The position numbers and the translations under genes are program-made. Shown piece after piece: positions 54,751-64,000 of a stretch of DNA of 64,000 bases (within the stretch, counting starts at the first letter, position 1; each line of letters opens with the position of its first letter). The notes below the pieces were generated by a model, which ran no database searches, had not been told where the DNA came from, and saw only the letters and a list, made by a program, of their open reading frames with translations. Origin of the DNA: Manduca sexta (Eukaryota; Arthropoda; Insecta; Lepidoptera; Sphingidae); contig NC_051123.1 of the NCBI RefSeq assembly GCF_014839805.1, positions 11,018,727 to 11,082,726 on the forward strand, given 5' to 3'.

Positions 54751-57109
54751 TCAAATATTATTAATTTATAGTGAGTCTGCTTTGGTACTTCGTCTACGTT
54801 TCATTAACCAACCAATCACTGTTGTATTTGATACTTGAACATTTAAGTTAATGTTTCAATTTGGAGATTCATCATTAGTTCATACTTAACAATAGTGTAG
54901 AAGGTACATTGCTTCATAGTAGATGGTATTTCTGCACTCTTTTTTATAGTGAATGTGCTATTATCACTATTGAACAATGTCCAGCGTGGATACTCATACA
55001 TTCCTCCAGTTTCACCTTACTATTTTTTTTAACCGTCAAGGAAGCAAGGAGCTCTCAATTCGCAACCTTTTTTTATGCACAAAAATACTATTATTATCGC
55101 AATATTTATGATATTCCAACAAATTGACTCAGACAACAATCTTTATACAAAACAGCGGATTCAGTTTATCATCCTCGTGACCCTACATCCATTTTTCTAT
55201 TTTATTACGATCGTAGAACTATTTTACGACTATTGTAAGAATATCAAAACACGATCTATACGAGAAACGCTTCGGGCAATGCGTAAATCTGTTGCAGTGG
55301 GAAATAGGAAAAAATGGCCATTTAACCCTCTCACCCTCCGCCGAAATAAATCTATGCTCGATAGTAAATTAAAAAGTTTTTGATTGTGTTTAAATTGTCT
55401 TTGGGAAAGTTTTTTGTGGTTTTATTGTCTTTTTTGTTTGGATTGTTTAATGTTATTTGTTCTAAAAATGTATTTTATTGTTAGTGATTGTACTTATTCG
55501 CTTCGCGACTGATTTTTCATTGATATTCTTCCTGAAGGATATCGTAGTCATGAACCTAATAAGATAATATGAACGCAATATAATTGAAAAAATATGTAAA
55601 GATCAATTAAAGTATGATAAAATGCACCGGAAATGATGCATCACTGATAACCTTTTTTAAAAATGGAACAGCATTTCTATAAAATTTATTGGTTCTTATC
55701 TTGTCACGTCACGTTCGACAATAACCACATATCCAATATAAAACGAACAGTCCAAGAATGTTCTTAATTTAAATTTTTGATTCCGTCTCAAACGGCACGC
55801 TCGTGACTTTTCAGCGCTGCAATATCACCACCCCTTTTTAATAAAGTTAGACGGCATACAAATAAATTCGCTTTAAGCGGACGCTTAAAGCACGGAAGTC
55901 ATAAAGTAGCGAGCAGTTGATTGGTTGAGAAATTAGTGTTTGGTGAAGAATTTATCGGGAAAAATTATTAATGCAAAAGTAATGGAGTTGTCGAAATGTG
56001 CTTTGGAGACATCGACTAATTAAAGGGTGAAAAGATAATTACTTTGGAAGAAGTAATTAGGAGATGTGACGTCAATCAAGTCCATTAATGTCACTAGCTT
56101 CGGATTACATTGCGATTCAAGTAAAAATAACTTTGCAGTGAAATGCTATTGATGGCATACAATTTCACGCTAATTTTTTATACGACCAGTTATAACAAGA
56201 TGCCAACTCCTCATAAACAAATTGTCTTGGACAAGACAAATCTACTGTAACGTTTCTAATTACGATAAACTGATTAATAACTAATCAATCGACTAACCCA
56301 TCTTAATAATCAACTCTCGCACACAGAATTAACAACCTAAAACGGAATTCCTTGTTCCATCCACGTCCACTTAGGGCCCTTAACATTTCCATATTAAATT
56401 TTCCACGTCCTTACAGCACGTGAGTGGCGAAACAGAAAATATTAACAAAAGAAAGTCCAAGCTTTTATAAAATTAAAAATGTTGCGAATGTAATGATATT
56501 AAAATTCAGCGCTTATGTACAGACGGGACATAATATTTGTTTTAAGCAGAGGTGGCGCCCTCGTAAACTTATTAAAATATTTCCAGGTATATTTAATTAG
56601 TGCTCGCCATACGTCCCCACTCTCCCCGACGCCGTGTATTGTTTTGAGGTAGATTTTTCGTTTTAGGTTATGGTAGAATGCGGTTAATTGAAGCAGTTTT
56701 GGAATTTGGATCACCAGCAATAAAATACATTAATATGTGATTAAGAATAGACAAACAGAAGGCAATATTTTTATCATTACAAGGCGATCAGAAAAATGCG
56801 CAGAGACCAGAAATCGAAAATGGTTGCAAAAATAGAAATCAAAATTAACACGAAACTTCATTAGTAAGGGCCTCTCTTACTACCAAATTAGATTTCCAAA
56901 TATTATCTATCACATAATTAACTAGCAAAAATCAGTTCTAATACAATAAAACTAAAATATAAACATTATATTTGGTGAACTAACAAGGCCATCCTTTACC
57001 GAACCGGGCGCGCGACTTCAGAAAAATGGAAAATAATGTGAAATTCACAAATGAAGCGAGCGCGGACTTGATGTTTACTGAGGAACTGGGTTCCGTATTT
57101 AATATTAAA
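54751..57109. other. Repeat-poor stretch
   Basis: A 102-codon plus frame (55075-55383) has no domain and ordinary base composition. AAGCGGACGCTTAAAGC is a local inverted motif at about 55876. No gene supported. Confidence 0.35.
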
Positions 57110-57396
57110 CTAGCTGACCCGACAGACGTTGTCCCGTCTTATTTATGAATTTGCAGCGCGCATTCTGTCAATCGCTGACAGTTATTTCAAACAATTGACA
57201 GTTACATAAAATTAATATTTTCGTTAAGTTTTTTTAAACTTTCTAATTTTCCGCGCGATTTTTTGAATTTTTTCTTTCATAAAAACCTTCTCCTGACAAT
57301 AGCAAACACAACAAAAAAAAATAGTGAAATCGGTCCAGCCGTTCACGCGTGATGGCGTGACCAAGGGAAATAGGGATTTATTTTTATATATATAGA
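57110..57396 (-). mobile_element. Helitron family 2, compact copy
   Basis: Reverse orientation: plus reads CTAGCTGACCCGACAGACG to ATATATATAGA, flanked by A (57109) and T (57397). The hairpin near CTAG is intact. This 287-bp copy is the empty-site reference for the 47453-48067 copy. Confidence 0.82.
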
Positions 57397-57420
57397 TTAA
57401 ATTCCATTAATGATAGTCAA

Positions 57421-57570
57421 TGGAAGCAAGCGCGGCGTTGGACGTCCACCTGTAAAGTGGGCAGAGGACTTCATAAAGGTCCCAGGAAGATGGATGTATG
57501 CAGGCCGCTTTCACAAGTCCGTCTGGATATCTTTAGGGGAGGTCTATGTTCAGCAGTGATGATGATGACC
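57421..57570 (+). mobile_element. RTE LINE ORF2 C-terminus and tail
   Basis: Still-readable frame SKRGVGRPPVKWAEDFIKV followed by GRWMYAGRF..SVW, matching the conserved GRPPxxWxxD end of RTE ORF2, then a (GAT)n tail at 57558-57567. Confidence 0.75.
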
Positions 57571-57588
57571 GAATGGATATACAGCCGC

Positions 57589-57800
57589 ATTTTGACATTG
57601 CGTTACTAAATGAAACCACATACTCGTCTTCACCTTTCCAGACATCGTTTCAAATTTTATCCATTAATAATGAGTATTTTCACGAAAAATCCTGGTTTTA
57701 GTTTTCTGATTTTTTTATTATTTGGTAGTTTAATGCGAATATGGCGTGTGCGTGGGTATATTTCTGACTGAAAGTATGATGATGCTGCTGCAACGAATTC
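57589..57800 (-). mobile_element. MITE-380 family, truncated copy
   Basis: Starts with the intact end ATTTTGACATTGCGTTACT. It reads as the reverse complement of the right half of 62699-63080 to about the CTTTCAGT-type motif, then degrades before a SINE-B fragment. Confidence 0.6.
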
Positions 57801-57839
57801 TGATGATGAATGATGATAATAATATGTGAAGAAGTCTGG

Positions 57840-57995
57840 AAAGTTCTCTATAATAATTTCGAGGGTGTGTGTAGTCTACCAATTCACTCTAGGCCAGCGT
57901 GGTGGACTAAGGCCTAATCCCTCTCAGTAGTAGATGAGGCCCGTGCCCAGCAGTAAGGCAGTCTGTAACACCGGGCTGATGTTTTTATTACTATT
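57840..57995 (+). mobile_element. SINE-B 3' half
   Basis: AAGTTCTCTATAATAATTTCG to CCGGGCTGATGTTTTTATT; 5'-truncated. Confidence 0.65.
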
Positions 57996-58119
57996 AAGTA
58001 AGTAGGCAATTAACTCTGAAAAACATTTAATACAAAATATGTACCATTAAAACATTAATGGCCTAAAAATATATGATTTTCCATAAATTATTCTATGACA
58101 TATTAGATTTGTTTAACAC

Positions 58120-58351
58120 ACAACGCCTTTTGATCTCCGAAGGGGTAGACGTAGGCACACTAGTGGACTTTCCACCGTATGCATTCCATCTTATAATGTA
58201 ATATGGTGCGAAACTGTCTCTATATCGGGTACAAACTCCAGACTCCGGGCTGATACTGAGTAGAAGAACCTAATATCACTTTGCCAAACCTGGGGATCGA
58301 AATCTCAGTATTGCAGTCGTACCGTAACACAACTACGCAACAGTACCGATG
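58120..58351 (-). mobile_element. SINE-A, near full length
   Basis: GATCTCCGAAGGGGTAGACG, then CCAGACTCCGGGCTGATACTG, then GGGGATCGAAATCTCAG, then ACAACTACGCAACAG. Confidence 0.7.
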
Positions 58352-58800
58352 CAGTTTTTTGGTACTTTTCGAATTATGAGAAAATGTTCTTTAATCTAAT
58401 ATTTTTGGTGAGAACTCCACAATTGCATCATTTCTATTAAAAAAAAAACACTCATAAATAGCCCAGAATTGCATATTTTTTTTAAATGCTTATTCTTCCT
58501 TTTTATGTGCTTTAGCCTAACGTATAAAAAACTATGTACCCTAATATATTTTCGGTAATAAATAAAAATAAAAACATGTAAAATCTAAACTCAACACATC
58601 TTAATAAAATATTCCATTATAATTATTCTATTCAGTCTTAAAAAAATGGTTCTTTAAAATCTTGTCGCGCAACTCCGAAACACGAGAAAAAAAGCCACCC
58701 AGGCTACACCTGTGCAACGGGTATTATTTCATAATTTAGCCAGCGTACGGTAACCTAACGATATTTTTATATTATGCAACACTAATTAATAAAGGTTTTG

Positions 58801-59130
58801 TTCTTGGGTTGCTAAATGTTGCTGGAACTATTATTTTTTGGTGTAGTCATTTTTATTTCAGTATTGAATGTAGATTTCATTGAATATGCTTTGTAATATA
58901 AATGTACTAACTAATTATAACATTTGTGGATTGTTTTTAGGTTTGTTCTTGGGTTGCTAAATATTCCTGAAATTAGCGCATTCAAACAAACAAACAAAAA
59001 AACTTCAGCTCTATATTGTAATAGTACAGATTTGAACGTAGATTTTATTGTATTGTAAGTAATATAAATGTACTTACTAGTTATAACATTTGTTGAATTA
59101 CTTATAAGTTATTTTCTTGGGTTGCTAAAT
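58801..59130 (+). repeat. Degenerate tandem repeat, unit about 145-168 bp
   Basis: TTCTTGGGTTGCTAAAT recurs at 58801, 58946 and 59114. AATATAAATGTACTAACTA and AATATAAATGTACTTACTA lie at matching positions between. Confidence 0.65.
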
Positions 59131-59789
59131 ACTGCTGGAACAATTTTTTTTCGGTATTGAATAGCTACAATATTTTAAGGACTTTTATACTACAAAAAAT
59201 TTCCAACAGACGAATTAGCGAGCAACACCTATCTTCAAAAATTAAACAATAACCCTACATTATCCAAAGCAATTCTAGGCTGAAAACTATCTCGAAATAC
59301 CTCTAATACTACATAAAATCCTGTTTTAAACAAATAGTAATTTGCAAACAAGGATAAAGGCTATTAAGATGTTTTCGCAGTTTCATGCGTCTTGCTTACC
59401 GCGAGAATGTTTTAAGTCATGCACAGATTTATAAGTTTAGTGCTTAAGTTACACGCCATTGACGCAGGCATGTTCATAGAGGGAGATTTAAACCATTTAA
59501 ACCATTTATTTCTCTACACACACATAAATACAACAAAAAAAGTATAAAAGAAAAAAAAAACACACACACACACAGTTAACAATACCAGGCACAAAACTGA
59601 TTGCTTGCACGATGTAGAAGGGATACCAGCTCAGTATACACTGCAAAACAGCACTGATTTTCAGCTGAATCCCACTGTTATTATAGCACAACAATCTACC
59701 TAGATCTATTAGATTCATTAAAATGTACATGTGATTTAGAGATTTTATAAAGATGTTATTGTTTTGGTATATGCGATGTTTTAACAAAT

Positions 59790-60022
59790 GACTGGTGGTA
59801 GGTCTCTCATATGTGAGAGTCCGCCTGGGCACCAACGCAATGTCTATTTCTGCCAAGCAGCAGTGTGTAGACATTGTGTTTCGGTTTGAAGGACATTGTA
59901 GCCAGTGTAACTACGGGACATAATAAGACTTAACATCTCACGTCTCAGGATGGTGAGCGCAGTGAAATACCGAACAGTACTTTGTAATTCAAAGTGTTGG
60001 ATGGTGTTTCTACTATTTATAT
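59790..60022 (+). repeat. Rep-C, 3'-truncated
   Basis: ACTGGTGGTAGGTCTCTCATA to GGATGGTGTTTCTACTATTT. It lacks the terminal 60 bp and A tail. Confidence 0.65.
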
Positions 60023-60351
60023 GAGGGCTAGGTTTCTAAGTTATATGTGGGTTAGGTTTTGCATGACCAGGCCTGCTAAACCGAGGCTATCACACAGAAT
60101 TTATGATTTTTTATTACATAATGATATCATCTACAAGCTTACCTTGGTAAAACAATCAGAAGGCTTTAATTTTGTAGCCCCTTTTTAAAAATAATCTGAT
60201 GGAAAATAAATAATCATAAGCAATCCAACCAAACGACCTTATAGCAGTCCTACGTATCTATATTGTAATGCAATAAGAGTACTGAGACTAAATAAAGAGC
60301 AATCACAGTATTGTTACTAAACAAAATTAACAATAATTGTACACTTTTTTG

Positions 60352-60596
60352 CCGATGGTAGGATATTTTATATCAGCCCCGATAGCAACCATCGTACACA
60401 AGGTGTTAAGACCCGCCATAGTGGCCCACGTATGTGTCGCGTTCCCGGATCAGCCTGTGTATATCCGATTCCAACAGGCCGGCATAATTATGTCGACTGC
60501 CGAGGGGTAATCTCTTGTCAGTCGACATTGTATTGTACCCCACTCTACTTACCATCAGGTGTAGTAGGGTCACTTTCCCATGTACGTATAAAAAAT
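60352..60596 (+). repeat. Rep-D, full length
   Basis: GATGGTAGGATATTTTATATC, CCGCCATAGTGGCCCACG, GACTGCCGAGGGGTAATC, ACTTACCATCAGGTG, ending ACGTATAAAAAAT. Confidence 0.7.
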
Positions 60597-60848
60597 ACTC
60601 TAATACAAACATTGGACTTCATTACAATCACTGTCTACATTCTCTCTTCTATGAGAAAGAAAAAAATAAAATACGTTTACTGCGGTAACATTCACTAAAC
60701 ATAAATTATAAGTATTAAAAGTAATTATAGTAATTTAAAATAAAAGGAAAAAAATAAAAATAAAATGTCATAACACTAATAGCCTAACGGGTACAATATG
60801 AAATATAAAAAAAAAATACTACTAATATGTTTTTTATTGATATTTCAG

Positions 60849-60974
60849 TGCCCTAATATGAACACCCAACGCATAAGGGTAGTTGTACACGGGCCGCGAT
60901 GCAATCGCCGCTCTAAGACAACCTTAGACACCATACTTCACCTGCACTCACAATTAGTTGCCGCGAGGTGGCAG
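60849..60974 (+). CDS. Candidate internal exon, unknown gene
   Basis: A 126-bp GC-richer block sits between a good acceptor (TTTTTTATTGATATTTCAG) and a donor GCAG/GTAAAA. One frame only is open through it (42 codons, CPNMNTQRIRVVVHGPRC to LVAARWQ); the other two stop at once. Its length is a multiple of three. No family was recognised and no partner exon was found within the window. It could be a chance pairing of splice-like sites. Confidence 0.25.
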
Positions 60975-61264
60975 GTAAAACTACGCCACACGGAAAACTG
61001 TGGAGTTGGTATTGGTTTGAAAAAAATTTAAAAATTGTAGATTAGATTTTTGTTGAAATATTTTTAAACCAAATATTTTATTATTTAGGAGTATAAAAGC
61101 TTTTGATTTTATAACTACTTTCTTAATCAAACTAGTTTATTATAATCTATACTACTTTTGGGAAATGTGGTTTGTAACAAGAAATATCTCAGAGTTTTTG
61201 TTTAGTATATTTTATTACCAAACATATTTAAAACTTAAGCATTCCATGGATTCTGATTTATGGT

Positions 61265-61400
61265 AATGAAATAAAATGAAATGAAATGCTTTATTTGAAC
61301 CTTTAACATTATTTGGATTCCGTCAATATTAACTCTATCAGTTCGTAAAGCAGTTCTCACTAGAGAAGAACGGGCAAGAATCTCTGGTGTTGTTCAGGTA
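61265..61400 (-). mobile_element. LINE 3' untranslated remnant
   Basis: Reverse: ATTTCATTTCATTTTATTTC tail region with AATAAA, plus the CACTAGAGAAGAACGGGCAAG block. Confidence 0.45.
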
Positions 61401-62395
61401 TAGTTAAAGACCTCATAGGAATTACATGCATGAAGATAAATAGAAGTAAGTCCATCGAATTAACACCCAAAATCCCAACCATGAAATATAAAAATACCTT
61501 TAAAAATAGAAAAAATATTTTGTACCAAAATCTTTTTTCGTTTAAAGTCTAAATGCCGCTCCACACCACCGCTGTTTGTTGTTGGAGACGTCCCAGCGCC
61601 AGAAGTCGTTAGTAACAAACTCCACACATTTGTGTCACCGGATACAATCCCATTATAATTTAAAATTTTTAACCTCATCTATTCCCGTTTACGCCCAAAC
61701 TGTCGCCAGTTTCCTCTTTGATGACTTTATGATTATATTTTTTGAGTTATAAAAAATGCATAAATTCTCTTTTTTATGTTCGGATTTTGTAAAGAAATTA
61801 AATCGTCGTTTGTTCTAATTTTAAACTGTTTATGTTATATTGAACAAACGGAATTAAAATGAAAAAGTTTATTTATAATATTTAGTCATTTAATTACATA
61901 ATTTTATGATTTGTATATTATGTTGACAATGATTAAAATTAATTTAATTTACTTGACAAATTATTTTGAAACCATAAAAAGGATTACCGAAAACCATCTT
62001 GAAATAAAATAAATTAATCATAGCTAAAATAATAAAACTAATTGAAAACAGTCTTTTATTTTTGCATTGTAAGACAACATATTTTTCAAAAATCGAATTG
62101 GAACGGTTCATTAAATACTTTTCCACCAATAACTCCATAGTCTTATAATTTGTCATCCTTGAATCATATCAGGCTAAAGGAGAAGGTATGAAGAACATAG
62201 TTTATACCCCAATTATGCCATTAAATGCCGCCATAACGGAAAGAACTGGCGATTAATGGCGAGTCGGACACGGTACATGAATTGTGAGCACTGCATTGGT
62301 CCATTAGCGATTATTGTCCAACTTTTGCGCTAACAAAGTGGACCGGATGGCGAGTTAGAGGCACTGGAAAGGACTTGCCAAATATACAAGGTCAT
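61401..62395. other. Gene-free stretch
   Basis: Unique AT-rich sequence. A less AT-rich block at 62200-62390 (GATTAATGGCGAGTCGG, GACCGGATGGCGAG) has no open frame of note. Confidence 0.35.
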
Positions 62396-62697
62396 TTTTT
62401 ATTGCTTGGAATGGCGAGACGAGCTTGCCGTTCGCCTGATGGCAAGCGATACGACCGACCATAAACAGTAGAAACACCATACAAAACCTTGAATTACATT
62501 ATTGTTTGGTATTCCACTGCGCTCGCTATCCTGAGACGTGAGATGTTATGTATTATTATGTCCAGTAGTTACACTGGCTACAATGTCTTTCAAACCGGAA
62601 CACAACAGTGATTACACACTGTTGCTTGGCGGCAGAAATAGACATTGCGGTGGTACTTACCCAGGCGGATTCTCACATATGAGAGACCTGCCAGCAG
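62396..62697 (-). repeat. Rep-C, full length
   Basis: TTTATTGCTTGGAATGGCG to CACATATGAGAGACCTGCC, adjoining the MITE at 62699. Confidence 0.68.
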
Positions 62698-62698
62698 T

Positions 62699-63080
62699 AT
62701 TTTGACATTGCGTTATTAAATGAAACCACATTCTTATATGCTTGGAAATAACACTTTACAATAAGTTACTTTTGCCGTAGACGTAAATATGAAAGTGAAA
62801 TTTTCGAACAAAATAAATATTAATAAAAAGTAATTTTAATTTTACGCGTCCTAATGCCACTACAACTGCTCTAAGAGAATTCATCACATCGGCAACATCA
62901 TACTTTCAGTCTGAAATACACTCACACACACGCCATATTCGCATTAAACGACAAAATGATAAAAAAATAAGTAAAAATTAAAATCGGGTTTTTTGGTATT
63001 ATTATTAAATGATTATTGACACAATTTCAGCAAAGGTGAAGACGAGTATGTGATTTCATTTATTAGCGCAATGTCAAAAT
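62699..63080 (+). mobile_element. MITE-380 family copy 2
   Basis: 382 bp. Ends ATTTTGACATTGCGTTATT and inverted GCGCAATGTCAAAAT, with about 30 bp of inverted similarity including TGAAACCACAT/GTGATTTCA. It lies directly after a Rep-C copy. No flanking duplication found. Confidence 0.65.
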
Positions 63081-63510
63081 TCTAAAATCTGAACACCCCG
63101 TTTTCTTCCTTAACACTTTTTTCTTATTTTACAGCAAGCAGGGCATTCAGAATCTTTGTTATAAAATAAAAATCTGTCCAAAATTCTATAGAATTTTTAA
63201 ACACTAATAAAACCATGCCACATCTAGTTCTCTACATCATCGGCGCTGGACACAGCGAATGCCAAATACTTTGTAGTTATTTAAGCGTCTCTTTATTTAT
63301 TGCTATAGTATCGAACGAGCGTACTATTCATTTGGTAAGGAGCGTAACGCTTCCTGCGTTATATGTCTTTGTTTTTGATATAATTATGTTACATGACATC
63401 CTATTGAATTATGATTTTAGTGGGAGTTATGAAGTTTAAAAATTTTCTAAGTCTGTCGTAGGAAAAGTCGGTCGATCGTTTCGTCTTTTCCCAAACATTA
63501 AGGTGTTTCA

Positions 63511-63798
63511 GGGAGCGATAGCGTAGTTGGATGTGGAACAGGCTGTCGAGACGAATGTCCGCAGGTTCAAAACTCAGGGGCACACATTTCTGACTTTTCT
63601 TGCTTGCTTTAACGGTGAAGAAAATCATCGTGAGGGAACCTGCATACCTGAGAAGTTCTCTATAGGGATTTTGAGGGTGTGTGAAGTCTACCAATCCGCA
63701 CTAGGGCAGCGTGGTGGACTAAGGCCTAATCCCTCTCAGTAGTAGACACGATCCGTGCCTAACAGTAGGACAGTATAAAATACAGGGCTGATATAGTG
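63511..63798 (+). mobile_element. SINE-B, 12-bp duplication, internal deletion
   Basis: GAGCGATAGCGTAGTTGGATG to CAGGGCTGATATAG, flanked by AAGGTGTTTCAG (63499-63510, 63799-63810). About 35 bp between TTCT and TGCTTGCTTTAACGG are missing relative to 50137-50447. Confidence 0.82.
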
Positions 63799-64000
63799 AA
63801 GGTGTTTCAGTCAATATTTAGACGTCATATTAATAGATGCAGATCAATTTCGCTCTTAAGTACGATATCAACTGAGACGTTGTCAAATTAAAATCACCAT
63901 TAAGATGCTGCTGATGATGGTGATGCTTCTATCTTCAAGTTTTTGAGGATCACCTTTACTACATTGTCAATAAAGCATACAATGTGTTATGGTATACATG

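Noticed and set aside
55075..55383. 102-codon open frame on plus with hydrophobic stretch
   Set aside because: AT-driven hydrophobic codons, no family resemblance, and no supporting exon signals.

Overview
The window looks like lepidopteran (moth or butterfly) nuclear DNA. It is AT-rich and gene-poor. It carries Helitrons that end in CTAG and sit between A and T, a Penelope-like element (PLE), RTE-type LINE tails, a hAT-type fragment, MITEs, and several hundred-bp interspersed families, each present many times on both strands. The short families are named here by their sequence: SINE-A and SINE-B (tRNA-like heads), Rep-C and Rep-D (A-tailed repeats of unknown class), Rep-H, Rep-L and Rep-M. 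The taxon is inferred from this repeat set and from the gene; no species can be named.

Genes. One complete protein-coding gene is visible: a three-exon, 488-residue sugar-transporter-family (SLC2/MFS, Tret1-like) gene on the minus strand at 5191-8855. Its splice junctions and phases all agree. A canonical elongator tRNA-Met(CAT) gene lies at 20489-20560 (minus). One small candidate exon at 60849-60974 is suggestive but unproven. Nothing else in the remaining ~59 kb reads as a host protein gene.

Mobile layer. The centrepiece is a PLE at 22300-25073. It has an upstream partial unit (pseudo-LTR), a reverse transcriptase with typical PLE motifs, and a GIY-YIG endonuclease domain that is truncated at the right end. 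The 125 bp at its two ends are identical. The protein is interrupted by only three frame breaks, each at or beside a homopolymer run. Seven smaller pieces of the same untranslated region are scattered from 26.9 to 54.2 kb. Three of them are flanked by 11-12 bp target-site duplications, which fixes the 3' terminus of the element about 35 bp inside the reading frame of the next tandem unit. A hairpin followed by GAAAC-GTC in this region resembles a decayed hammerhead ribozyme.

The repeats give a readable insertion order: a hAT element inside a Rep-D copy inside intron 2 of the transporter (8-bp duplication); a SINE-B inside a SINE-A (13-bp duplication); a 329-bp unknown sequence inside a Helitron (5-bp duplication); a SINE-B inside a Rep-M copy.

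Layout: 1-5 kb repeats and unique AT-rich DNA; 5.2-8.9 kb transporter; 9-20 kb repeats with a TTAA-flanked MITE at 17.8 kb; 20.5 kb tRNA; 21.2 kb GC-rich patch; 22.3-25.1 kb PLE; 25.3-43 kb Helitron, MITEs, SINEs and PLE pieces; 44.3-46.8 kb and 54.8-57.1 kb the largest repeat-poor stretches; 57-64 kb a dense mix of Helitron, RTE, MITE, SINE and Rep copies.
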